Source: an uncultured Alphaproteobacteria bacterium (GTDB taxonomy: Bacteria > Pseudomonadota > Alphaproteobacteria > Rhodobacterales > Rhodobacteraceae). Taken from it: a stretch of 64,000 nucleotides of DNA. The stretch lies in contig CACAAX010000007.1 of assembly GCA_902530595.1 (NCBI GenBank), positions 1 to 64,000 of the forward strand, in the 5' to 3' direction. Of this stretch, positions 26,036 through 34,593 are shown piece after piece. The position numbers and the translations under genes were made by a program. How positions within the stretch are numbered: position 1 is the first letter of the stretch; each line of letters opens with the position of its first letter. The notes beneath the pieces were generated by a model. That model did not search any database, was not told where the DNA came from, and was given only the letters and a program-made list of their open reading frames with translations.

Positions 26036-26951
26036 ACATATTTTTGTTTTTGGAATTTTTGCGGTGGATTTATCTTTCTATGTTGATAAGAAAGTAAAAT
26101 CTGGAGAAACCATTATTGCAAAAAGTTCGAACATAGGCCCTGGCGGCAAAGCCTCAAATCAAGCAATATCAGCAAGGAAACTTGGAGCACCCACCACATT
26201 AATTACTCGATTAGGGAATGATAATTTTAATAGATATGCAAATGATATTTGGAGAAAAGAGAAGCTATTTGCGAGTACAAAAATTGACAAAAATTCGCCC
26301 ACCGGTATGGCAGGAATATTTATTGATAATAAAACTGGTGAAAATAGTGTAATTGTTGATCCCGGAGCATCAGCCCAACTGAGTATTGATGACTTTTATT
26401 TGCAAAAATCTAAAATGAAAAAAGGAGACATCTTTTTAACGCAATTTGAACAGTCATCTGATACTACATTTGCAGTTTTAAAAGAAGCCAGAGAATTGGG
26501 CATGATTACAATCTTTAACCCCGCCCCATTTGGAAAAATTAGTAGGAAAGCTTACCAGTTTTGTGAAATTATTACTCCTAATGAAACAGAAGCTGAGCAA
26601 ATAACAAATATCTCTTTAAAAGGCAAAAGAGACGTTGAAAGAGCTGTAAATAAAATTCGAGACCTGGGAGTTGAAAAAGTGATTATCACACTTGGGAAAA
26701 AAGGCGCTGCATTTTTTGATGGAGAGAAAATTTCGTTTTGTCCTAGTAAAAAGTTCGGAAAAGTAATTGATACGACAGGTGCTGGTGATTGTTTCAATGG
26801 TGCTCTAGCAAGCGCTTTGTCTTTTGGAAAAGATTTGAGACAATCAGTAGAATTTTCTTGTGCAGCAGCAGGTCTCAGTGTTTTAAAGAAAGGAACAGCT
26901 CAGTCAAGTCCGACTAGAGTTGAACTAAATAAGGCTCTGAAAGCTACTTAA
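26019..26951 (+). CDS. PfkB/ribokinase-family kinase
   Basis: 310 residues. Signature 1 is GPGGKASNQAISARKLG (about residues 40-56) and signature 2, with the catalytic Asp, is DTTGAGDCFNGAL (about residues 248-260). It phosphorylates a sugar or nucleoside hydroxyl; ribokinase is the nearest general type. The start is a GTG at 26019, inside the end of the CoA-transferase gene, preceded by GAGAAAAG. Its 3' end overlaps the convergent ThDP enzyme by 8 bases. Confidence 0.85.
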   Translation: MTQKNKHIFVFGIFAVDLSFYVDKKVKSGETIIAKSSNIGPGGKASNQAISARKLGAPTTLITRLGNDNFNRYANDIWRKEKLFASTKIDKNSPTGMAGIFIDNKTGENSVIVDPGASAQLSIDDFYLQKSKMKKGDIFLTQFEQSSDTTFAVLKEARELGMITIFNPAPFGKISRKAYQFCEIITPNETEAEQITNISLKGKRDVERAVNKIRDLGVEKVIITLGKKGAAFFDGEKISFCPSKKFGKVIDTTGAGDCFNGALASALSFGKDLRQSVEFSCAAAGLSVLKKGTAQSSPTRVELNKALKAT

Positions 26952-28590
26952 GATTATACCTATGGGATAATTGATTTATGGAAATTGGTACTTCAATAAC
27001 ATTTACTTTTTTTGACTTAAGCGCCTTGGCAAAGATTTGAGAAAAATCTTCTACCCCCTTTACTCTGTAGGCATCAGCACCCATAGCTTTACATAGCTTA
27101 ACAAAGTCGGGGTTTTTCAAATCTGTAGCAATTTTTCGCCCCGGATAATCTCTCTCCTGATGCATTCTTATTGTTGCATAACTACTGTTATTAATAAGTA
27201 AAATTATAATTTTTGCACCATAATGAACAGCAGTAGAGATTTCCTGGCTAGACATCATAAAGCCCCCATCACCAACACAACATAGAACAGCTTTTTCTGG
27301 ATTTGACAGTGCTGAAGAGACCGCTGCTGGAATAGCATATCCCATAGAACCACAGGTAGAGGCTATCTGCCTTCGGTTTTCTCCGAAGCTTAAAAACCTT
27401 TGTGGCCAAGCAGCGTTGTTTCCAGCATCAAGGGTTATAATAGAATTTGTGGGGAATTTCTTTTCAACTATTTCAAAAATTTCACTTAGATTATTAAGAT
27501 TTCTATTTTTTTGTGGTCTAGAATCCTCCAAGTAGTTTTTGTTTAACTCATTTCTCCATTGTTTCCATCGATTGGAATTATCCAGAATGAGTTCTTCTAG
27601 CTTATCGCAGCACTCATTTACTCCAACGTTTATGCATACAGTAGCGTTAAAGACTTTATTCAACTCATTTGGGTCTACATGGATATGTATTATATTTTTT
27701 GAAATATCTCGAGGATTTATAATGCTATATCCTTGAGTTGTCATTTCACCTAGCCTAGCTCCTAACACAATAATTAGGTCACTGTTTTTTGTACTGTCTA
27801 TAAGCTTTGGAGATACCGATGTACCAAAGCTTCCTACAAAATTCTCATTTTTATGGTCAAATAAATCCTGTCTGCGAAAAGATGTTGCTACTGGAATATT
27901 ATTTCCATTTATAAAATGGTGAAATTTAGAACACGACTTTTTTGTCCAACCCGAGCCACCAATTATAAAAAGAGGTTTTTTTGATTTCTTAAATTTTTCA
28001 ATTAACGCACTAAATCCCTTTGAAGGCATTTCACTTTTAATAACTGGACTTAAAATAGGAATTTTAACTTTTGAGATTTGAGAAAGCATATCTTCTGGGG
28101 TAACTAATACCACTGGTCCGGGCCTTCCGGAATTGGCCAGACTAAAAGCCCTATTCATGTACTCCGGAACCCTATCTGGATCATTAATTTCTCCTACCCA
28201 CTTAGATATTGGGCCAAAAAAGTTCTTGAAATCCACTTCTTGAAATGCCTCTCTATCTCTCACATTTCTCGCGACATCCCCTACTATTAATATCATTGGT
28301 GTACTGTCCTGATGAGCAATATGTACTCCTACAGAGGCATGACAGGCTCCAGGCCCTCTTGTGACCAAGGCAACACCTGGTTCTCCAGTAAGTTTACCGT
28401 AGCTCTCGGCCATATTAGATGCCCCAGCTTCGTGGCGTGCATTAATAACTTTTATACTTTTCTTTTTATCAAAAAGAGCGTCCAAAGCTCCCAAATAGCT
28501 TTCGCCTGGAACACAAAACACTTTCCTAACTTGATTTCTATCAAGGCACTCTGCGATTAATTGGCCGCCTGTTTTTGGCATTTTTACCAC
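26944..28590 (-). CDS. Thiamine diphosphate-dependent enzyme (acetolactate synthase large-subunit-like)
   Basis: 548 residues with the three-domain layout of the pyruvate-decarboxylase/AHAS family. The catalytic Glu is E54 (ARHEAGA), and the ThDP/Mg motif begins at GDGGFMMSS and ends in INNSS. No regulatory subunit gene (ilvH) is adjacent, and the protein lacks any sign of an organellar or export signal. It may be a catabolic decarboxylase or synthase rather than the biosynthetic AHAS. It follows the RRF-like gene by 24 bases on the same strand. Confidence 0.83.
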   Translation of the reverse strand: MVKMPKTGGQLIAECLDRNQVRKVFCVPGESYLGALDALFDKKKSIKVINARHEAGASNMAESYGKLTGEPGVALVTRGPGACHASVGVHIAHQDSTPMILIVGDVARNVRDREAFQEVDFKNFFGPISKWVGEINDPDRVPEYMNRAFSLANSGRPGPVVLVTPEDMLSQISKVKIPILSPVIKSEMPSKGFSALIEKFKKSKKPLFIIGGSGWTKKSCSKFHHFINGNNIPVATSFRRQDLFDHKNENFVGSFGTSVSPKLIDSTKNSDLIIVLGARLGEMTTQGYSIINPRDISKNIIHIHVDPNELNKVFNATVCINVGVNECCDKLEELILDNSNRWKQWRNELNKNYLEDSRPQKNRNLNNLSEIFEIVEKKFPTNSIITLDAGNNAAWPQRFLSFGENRRQIASTCGSMGYAIPAAVSSALSNPEKAVLCCVGDGGFMMSSQEISTAVHYGAKIIILLINNSSYATIRMHQERDYPGRKIATDLKNPDFVKLCKAMGADAYRVKGVEDFSQIFAKALKSKKVNVIEVPISINQLSHRYNLK

Positions 28591-28614
28591 AAATAATTAA
28601 AGCCCAGTACTAAA

Positions 28615-29283
28615 CTATTCTCTTGGTTCAGGCAACGGTTTTAATTTGTTAAGTTCAGGCAATAGAAGTCGTTCCTCCTCATTTTTTGGCTCGAAATAGC
28701 TGCCTAAAATAGTTTTTCTTTTCTTGAGAGCATGTAGCTTCACTAGCTTAACATATTTGTCGTATACAGCATCTACCTTGTTCCTCGAGTTGTTCATAGT
28801 AACGCCATCTATAAATTCATTTTCCAGTGCTGCTTTTAGTCTCTGCGAAGTGTTTCCTCTAATCTTAGTCAAACTGCTTATTGCAGATCGGCTCATACCA
28901 GCTACTTGGTCTTCCATAGCTGTTAGATCGTCTAGAGTTGGCTTTGGCACAGTAACTGTAACTAGTTGTTGTTGCGCGTCTGATTTTACATTTTTAAATC
29001 CATGCTCTTTAATCTCAGCAACAATCAACGGAATATGTTCTCTACTAAATACAAGGAGTTCCAATGTTCTGGGCGCTTTTCCAGCGTAAATTTTGCTTAA
29101 ATCAGCTACACGTCTAGGTTTTTTCTCAATCATTACTTTCAAACCAAAGAGCGCATTTTTAAACCCTTCGCTAGAACCAACATCTTTAATTAAAGTACCA
29201 AAACTAATAATGTAATTCTCCATATTCGCTAGTGCTTCCGCGGAATAGGAGTCTTCAAATACTTCAGCCATTTCTTCCCCCAT
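28615..29283 (-). CDS. Ribosome recycling factor-like protein (divergent)
   Basis: 222 residues. The region from about residue 61 to 193 can be aligned by eye to ribosome recycling factor: LSKIYAGKAPRTLELL corresponds to the ISKIRTGRAxPxLLD segment, VTVTVPKPTLDDL (108-120) to the hinge RVPLPPLTEE, and SLTKIRGNTSQRLKAAL (137-153) to the helix VRNVRRDANDKVKALL, keeping an Arg (R142) where RRF has its essential Arg. It has about 25 extra residues at the start and 30 Pro/Glu-rich ones at the end. True frr normally lies beside pyrH, which is not here, so this is probably a second, specialised copy. No database search supports this yet. Confidence 0.55.
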   Translation of the reverse strand: MGEEMAEVFEDSYSAEALANMENYIISFGTLIKDVGSSEGFKNALFGLKVMIEKKPRRVADLSKIYAGKAPRTLELLVFSREHIPLIVAEIKEHGFKNVKSDAQQQLVTVTVPKPTLDDLTAMEDQVAGMSRSAISSLTKIRGNTSQRLKAALENEFIDGVTMNNSRNKVDAVYDKYVKLVKLHALKKRKTILGSYFEPKNEEERLLLPELNKLKPLPEPRE

Positions 29284-29434
29284 TTTTGAATAATTCTTTT
29301 ATAATCCAAAAAAATTAAGCTCTTCCAAATTTTATGATACACTATTAGCACATAAAATTCAAAAATTCTAAACTAATAGATATAAGTGTCGATTTTATAA
29401 TCAACCAATATTTTAAAGAGAGTAACAAAAAATA
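29284..29434. promoter_or_regulatory. Divergent intergenic region
   Basis: This 151-base AT-rich gap separates the RRF-like gene from the secreted Cys-rich protein gene. It must hold promoters for both. I see no dyad or RNA structure that I trust. Confidence 0.35.
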
Positions 29435-29794
29435 ATGAAAAAATTGATGCTTTTATTCGCCCTTTTTGTGTTTCCTTCTATCTCCCTAGCCGAGGGTCGC
29501 ATGTATGAAAATAAGAAAGAACCACACTGTACGCTGTGGGACACGATGAGGCTTAAGTGGCCACAAACAATAATGGGAAGAGAAAAGATTAAGTGCCGTA
29601 GAAGAGCCGCACTGTCAAACACCGCTCCGGTCACGTGCAGGTATAAAAGCTGGAAATGGAATGATGATGATCCAACTCAGAGAATGTGTACTTATGTGAA
29701 AGCAGGGTCCAGAATGGACCCACCCGAGGTAACTATTGTCATTGAAAATAAAGGCGCTTGTCCTAGGGAATATAAATGTGCTCGTAACAAATAA
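29435..29794 (+). CDS. Secreted cysteine-rich hypothetical protein
   Basis: 119 residues, not recognised. A clear signal peptide (KKLMLLFALFVFPSISLA, cut before EG) predicts export. The mature part is basic, rich in Trp/Lys/Arg, and has six cysteines, an even number that suits three disulfide bonds. It lies alone upstream of another unknown gene on the same strand. Confidence 0.65.
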   Translation: MKKLMLLFALFVFPSISLAEGRMYENKKEPHCTLWDTMRLKWPQTIMGREKIKCRRRAALSNTAPVTCRYKSWKWNDDDPTQRMCTYVKAGSRMDPPEVTIVIENKGACPREYKCARNK

Positions 29795-29861
29795 TCGTTT
29801 TTTATAATCCTTTCGCAAAAATATTGGTTTTTTAACTACTTTTTAGATTATTATCAGCAAC

Positions 29862-30866
29862 ATGAAGAATACAAATTCAACATACCCAAATGAAGTGATT
29901 TTTGTAAGACAACAGAATTCATTTAATCTGCCAAAAGAAGAAACTGAGTACTTAGTAGAGAAACGAAATGATTTTGATGAAATAGAGAAGCTTGTAAGAT
30001 TTTTTCCTGTTAAAGATGGCACTATTGAGCTTAAAATTGTATCGCCCGAATACTCTAAGTCATATAAACACGGTGATATCTATAGCATAAGCAAAAAAAA
30101 ATCTGCAGGATTTAGCGAAGTCGAGCAAATTGTTGGCACAGGCATAATTCTCAATAATATTTACAAAAAAAATAAAGATTCCTTTTCAATACTCGGTTCA
30201 AGAGAATATTCGGATAAGATAAATGTCGCCATCCATTGTTTAAAAACAGATAGCAAACAAATATCTAGCAGAGAAAAATCAGTTCTCGGAAGTTATACTC
30301 AGGGAGATTTAAACTTTGATGATTTGAGAGGTAGCGGTTTTTTTTCTCTGTCTTGTGGCAAAGCGAGCGACAATATGGATTATAACTTTGGGGAAGGGTT
30401 CTATTTAGAGGTATATCTAGACGATGACACGTTTAGAGATCTACTTAGCAAGATTTATCATACTGAGTTTGAGGCTATTATTGTAAGATGTAACCTAGGT
30501 AATTTAAAAGGTGTATATGCAGAAAAACCTACCGGGATATATACCGAAAATGGGTTTATAACCGACGGGCAGGCCTACAAACTCCTATATGAAAAAGCGG
30601 ACGTCTCCAATTATACAGAGATGCCTGATTACTTTGGATCTGTGGGCTCCATCTCAAAAGGCAACCCATTTATAGTCGATGTATACTATGCAAGCAAAGA
30701 TTTAAAAAAACCCAAACCGAATAAAACTAGGCAGACTCTCAAAGAACATAAACAAACTTTGGAAACGCTAAAGTTTATTGGCTCTAATAATAAAGTGAAT
30801 ATCATAGTATTATATATTCTGATGTTCTCGACGCTCTTATATCTTGCTGTTCAGTTTTTTGAGTGA
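29862..30866 (+). CDS. Hypothetical protein with C-terminal membrane anchor
   Basis: 334 residues, not recognised. The first 310 residues are soluble, rich in Asp/Glu/Lys/Tyr, without a signal peptide; the last 20 (VNIIVLYILMFSTLLYLAVQ) form one membrane helix followed by two or three residues. This is a tail-anchored layout with the bulk of the protein in the cytoplasm. The middle (GEGFYLEVYLDDDTFRDLL) looks like a folded domain. It overlaps the convergent iron permease gene by 16 bases. Confidence 0.6.
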   Translation: MKNTNSTYPNEVIFVRQQNSFNLPKEETEYLVEKRNDFDEIEKLVRFFPVKDGTIELKIVSPEYSKSYKHGDIYSISKKKSAGFSEVEQIVGTGIILNNIYKKNKDSFSILGSREYSDKINVAIHCLKTDSKQISSREKSVLGSYTQGDLNFDDLRGSGFFSLSCGKASDNMDYNFGEGFYLEVYLDDDTFRDLLSKIYHTEFEAIIVRCNLGNLKGVYAEKPTGIYTENGFITDGQAYKLLYEKADVSNYTEMPDYFGSVGSISKGNPFIVDVYYASKDLKKPKPNKTRQTLKEHKQTLETLKFIGSNNKVNIIVLYILMFSTLLYLAVQFFE

Positions 30867-32317
30867 AAGAAACTATTTAACTGATTTTGTAGTAACAAAA
30901 TCGGGATAAGTCCGATAATTATAATGAAGAATGCTGGAAATGATGCCTCGATCATTAATTCGTCATGTGCGAACTGGTATGTATAAGTTGCTAGTGTTTC
31001 AAAGTTAAAAGGTCTTAGTATCAATGTCATTGGCAACTCTTTAACTATATCTACAAAAGTCAAAATCGCGGCAGCGATAATCGATGTCCTTATAAGGGGA
31101 AGAGTAATCTTATATGATGTAGATATTGTGGAATAACCCAAACTTTTTGATGCATCAAATAAATTTGAGGGAATTCTAGAGTATCCTGAAATCACTCCTC
31201 CATAGGGAACAGCATAAAACCTCACTGTTAATGCGAATATAACTCCATATATCGTTCCTCCTAAAAAGACTATATTTCCTGTAAATTTATCTAAAAACCC
31301 AAAAAAAATAACTACACCTATAGCGAGCATAGTTCCAGGGAGAGCATATCCTGTAGCAGCAATATTGTAGATAATAACTAAAGCACGATTTTTAGAAAAA
31401 TACGCGCTAGATGCTGAGAAAAAAGCAAGTAATATAATAATTAATGTGGCGGTTAAACCTATAAAAATAGTATTTAACAGTACAGGGAAAATCGCAAAAA
31501 AACTATCAGGTTTTAGCCCTATAAAAACGTTATTTATCAATATAATTATTGGAACTATAAAACCAACTGAAATTGGCACTAAACAAAAGCAAATTGCAAA
31601 TAGCGCTTTTTTCAAACTCAACTCTTTTGGTGAAATATTATTAAGTCTCTTAGAGGTATCATTGTATTTTTGGCTAGATCTTGCCTTTCTTTCTAGAACA
31701 AGCAAGATGATAATAAAAACAAAGGTCACTATCGCTATTTGCGATGCTGCAGATATACTATTCATCCCAATCCAAACATTAAACATTCCCAGAGTAAGCG
31801 TTTGAACAGAGAAATATTCAACTGTTCCAAAATCTGACAGTACTTCCATCGCAACAAGGGCAAGACCTGCCACAATATATGGTCTGCACAAGGGCAAGCC
31901 AACTGCAAAAAATTTATTTCGGCCATAAAGCGCCGCAGTCTCATACAAGCTTCTAGGAGAGTTATTAAAACCTGTTCGTGCCAAAATATATATATATGGG
32001 TAAAGCACAAAACCCATTACAAAAATAGCACCCATCACTGATCTTATTTCAGGAAAATAATAGTCAGCTGCCGAGTTAAAACCAAATATGTTTCTTATAA
32101 GTCCTTGTACCGGTCCTGCGTACTCTAAAAAATCGGTATAGACATAAGCAATAATATAAGCCGGACAAGCTAGAGGTAGTATTAAAGCCCACTCTATTAC
32201 TTTTTTGCCAAAAAAAGAGTAATAAGTAACAATCCATGCAGTTGAAATACCTAAACCACCTGCTAGGGTTAATACTCCTAAGAATAGGAATAAAGTATTC
32301 ACTACGTATATAGGCAA
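30851..32317 (-). CDS. fbpB: Fe(3+) ABC transporter permease (FbpB/SfuB type)
   Basis: 488 residues from the first ordinary start codon (TTG at 32317), with two BPD_transp_1 modules as in all FbpB-type permeases. The coding frame is open further upstream to a TAG at 32510-32512, and residues encoded there (e.g. SPAVFLSILLIGPIFSLLLT) form the family's first membrane helix, continuous with VNTVLPIYVVNTLFL. The real protein therefore probably starts near 32491, inside the end of the binding-protein gene, giving about 546 residues, but no ATG, GTG or TTG lies in that stretch; an ATT at 32489-32491 is the best candidate. No ATPase subunit is nearby. Confidence 0.85.
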   Translation of the reverse strand: MPIYVVNTLFLFLGVLTLAGGLGISTAWIVTYYSFFGKKVIEWALILPLACPAYIIAYVYTDFLEYAGPVQGLIRNIFGFNSAADYYFPEIRSVMGAIFVMGFVLYPYIYILARTGFNNSPRSLYETAALYGRNKFFAVGLPLCRPYIVAGLALVAMEVLSDFGTVEYFSVQTLTLGMFNVWIGMNSISAASQIAIVTFVFIIILLVLERKARSSQKYNDTSKRLNNISPKELSLKKALFAICFCLVPISVGFIVPIIILINNVFIGLKPDSFFAIFPVLLNTIFIGLTATLIIILLAFFSASSAYFSKNRALVIIYNIAATGYALPGTMLAIGVVIFFGFLDKFTGNIVFLGGTIYGVIFALTVRFYAVPYGGVISGYSRIPSNLFDASKSLGYSTISTSYKITLPLIRTSIIAAAILTFVDIVKELPMTLILRPFNFETLATYTYQFAHDELMIEASFPAFFIIIIGLIPILLLQNQLNSFFHSKN

Positions 32318-32492
32318 TACAGTGTTTACAAGGTGGACCCACAGATCTTGGTTACTTTCGAAAGCTGTCAGAAGTAAACTGAATATAGGACCAATTAAAA
32401 GGATAGATAGAAAAACAGCGGGAGAGTTTCTCAGTATACCATTATTTTTTGCCCAATGGTTAGTATGAAATATTGCAGAATTACTTAAAATT

Positions 32493-33506
32493 TTACCAAC
32501 CTGCTTTATCTATAATTTTTTGAGCTTCATAAGCTTTCAGGGCAATTGAGATGATAGGTAAACTGTCAGACTTGAAACTTCCCCAACTTTTTAGTTCTTC
32601 GGTAGTTTCAACATTTGAGTTCACCGGGTATTCAAAATTAATCTCTCCATACATTTTCTGAGAGGCCGCCTTTGATAAGAACTCTAATAAAGCCACCGCT
32701 TCTTTTTTATTTTTTGAATGTTTAGCAACGCCTCCACCCGATATATTTACATGTGCTCCCCTATCCTCTGCACCTTGATTCGGAAAAATTAAGCGAACAC
32801 TTTTTGCCCATTCCCTTTGGCTTGGATCGTCAGAATATTTTAATTTACCAAAATAGTAGTTATTTATGATAGATATGTCACACTGGCCTTCAAAGATTGC
32901 CTTTACTTGCGCTCTATCATTTCCTTGGGGCCTTCTAGCTAGATTACCCACGAATTTTTTTGCCCATTCCTCTGCTGCTTTCTCTCCAAGAGATAAAATA
33001 AGCGAAGCCATTAGGGCTCTATTATATACATGGCTTCCTGGTCGGGAACACACCCTGCCTTTCCATTGTTCGTCGGCTAAGTCCTCGATTTTTGTAATTT
33101 GTCCCTCTTTTACTCTGTCCTTGGACGTAACTATAATTCGTGATCGTTTTGATAAGGCAAACCACTTGTTTTCGGGACTTTTTAAATTCTGGGGAATGTT
33201 CCTATCCAGAGTATCCGATTTTACTGATGCGAGGAGATCGAGATCATCATATATATATAAGCGCCCAATATCTACCGTCAAAATGACATCAGCCGGACTA
33301 TTCTTACCCTCTGCTTTCAGTCGTTGAGCTAAACCTTTCGTCGCATATACTACGTTAGTCTCTATTCCCGTTTCTTCAGTGAATTTTTCCAAAAAGGGGT
33401 TAATTAGAAAAGGCTGGCGGTGAGAGTAAATATTAACTTCAGCACCAATAACTGTATTAAACGAAAGGAAAAAAAACGTAATAATTGATATAGGGTAGAA
33501 GTTCAT
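32493..33506 (-). CDS. fbpA: Fe(3+) ABC transporter substrate-binding protein
   Basis: 337 residues with a signal peptide ending near TVIGA. The mature start EVNIYSHRQPFLINPFLEKF, shortened as VNIYSHRQPFL, and the C-terminal GGGVAKHSKNKKEA block match the ferric-binding FbpA/FutA family. The tyrosine pair in INNYYFGKL is where such proteins hold Fe(III). It captures ferric iron in the periplasm for the permease encoded next. Its start is 14 bases after the fatty acid hydroxylase stop on the same strand. Confidence 0.9.
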   Translation of the reverse strand: MNFYPISIITFFFLSFNTVIGAEVNIYSHRQPFLINPFLEKFTEETGIETNVVYATKGLAQRLKAEGKNSPADVILTVDIGRLYIYDDLDLLASVKSDTLDRNIPQNLKSPENKWFALSKRSRIIVTSKDRVKEGQITKIEDLADEQWKGRVCSRPGSHVYNRALMASLILSLGEKAAEEWAKKFVGNLARRPQGNDRAQVKAIFEGQCDISIINNYYFGKLKYSDDPSQREWAKSVRLIFPNQGAEDRGAHVNISGGGVAKHSKNKKEAVALLEFLSKAASQKMYGEINFEYPVNSNVETTEELKSWGSFKSDSLPIISIALKAYEAQKIIDKAGW

Positions 33507-33520
33507 TAGGATTGCTCCTT

Positions 33521-34498
33521 TTATATTTTAAAAATTTTATTCAGCGATTTGAAACTGGATAGACTTTCTGCGACAATATCTGAAATTTCTTTCAATGGTT
33601 TCAAATATAATTCCGTTACCGATGTAGGATTGAAGTCATTATCTTCAACCCCTAATATAAGATTATCAATATCCTCAGAGTGATGAAGCGATCCAAATAT
33701 CCAATCCCAGATCGCCAAAGCGGCTCCAAAGTTTTTATCGTAATGTCTTTCATCCAAAGAATGATGAAGCTGATGTTGAGCTGGTGAAATGAGAATTTTT
33801 TCTAACCAAACCCAATATTTGATGTCTATATGGGAGTGTCTTAAATTTGATCCAGCAACATGGAAAGAAAATACTAAAAAGTTGACTCCTAAAATAGTTA
33901 CTAAATCTACCTTATCACCAAAAATGAAAAAGAACGTGGAAATCACTGTGCCTTGGGAAAATGCTCCTCTTAATGAAAATAGAATTCCCTCAAGAGGGTG
34001 TGTTCTATAAACAGTGATTGGATTTAAGGTCTCAGCCGAATGATGAACTTTATGAAGAGCCCACAAAACAGGCCACTTATGCATCCATCTATGTACCCAG
34101 TATTTTGTAAAGTCGTCAAAAGTGAAAAAAACAAAAGTAAATAGTACTGCTACTACAAAAGTCGGGGTATCACTTAAGAAAGAAATAAGCCCACTTAACG
34201 GTATTGATAAAAGAGAATAGTAAAAAAATGTTGCAACGGCTAACTGAGTCAAAAGATACGGAGATAGTACCAACATTAAAACTCGATTAATTAAAAACAT
34301 TTTGTAATCCGAGATTGCAGAACCTGATAAGAGAATTTTCTTATCAAACACTTTAAAAATTGCTGATTTCAACCCCTTTTTCCTTAAAAATACAAGCCAT
34401 AAAAGTGCTATTAAGATGGATAACGCAATGTACCCAAGGAAAACTCTTTTCTTTGGATCAACAAAGTGATGGAAAATATCGCCAATATATTCTAACAT
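33521..34498 (-). CDS. Sterol desaturase/fatty acid hydroxylase superfamily protein
   Basis: 325 residues with four to five membrane segments and the diiron histidine boxes of the family: HRWMH, HKVHHS and QHQLHHS. It is an integral-membrane oxygenase acting on a lipid; the substrate is unknown. It leads into fbpA and fbpB on the same strand with 14 bases between, so iron supply and this iron enzyme may be cotranscribed. An 11-bp hairpin lies upstream. Confidence 0.87.
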   Translation of the reverse strand: MLEYIGDIFHHFVDPKKRVFLGYIALSILIALLWLVFLRKKGLKSAIFKVFDKKILLSGSAISDYKMFLINRVLMLVLSPYLLTQLAVATFFYYSLLSIPLSGLISFLSDTPTFVVAVLFTFVFFTFDDFTKYWVHRWMHKWPVLWALHKVHHSAETLNPITVYRTHPLEGILFSLRGAFSQGTVISTFFFIFGDKVDLVTILGVNFLVFSFHVAGSNLRHSHIDIKYWVWLEKILISPAQHQLHHSLDERHYDKNFGAALAIWDWIFGSLHHSEDIDNLILGVEDNDFNPTSVTELYLKPLKEISDIVAESLSSFKSLNKIFKI

Positions 34499-34540
34499 TT
34501 TATTCCTAACTTATATAAGGCCCTTTTAAGGTATTTAGGA

Positions 34541-34575
34541 GCCTTCCCCCGTGACTGGGAAATCCGGGGGAAAGC
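34541..34575 (-). repeat. GC-rich hairpin downstream of the DUF4856 gene
   Basis: GCCTTCCCCCG (34541-34551) and CGGGGGAAAGC (34565-34575) enclose a 13-base loop. In minus-strand RNA all 11 positions pair (one G-U); in plus-strand RNA one would be an A-C mismatch, so the minus strand is the functional one. No U-run follows, so it may be an attenuator or an mRNA-stabilising or processing structure rather than a simple terminator. Confidence 0.6.
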
Positions 34576-34593
34576 TGGAGAAGGAAAGCTCTT

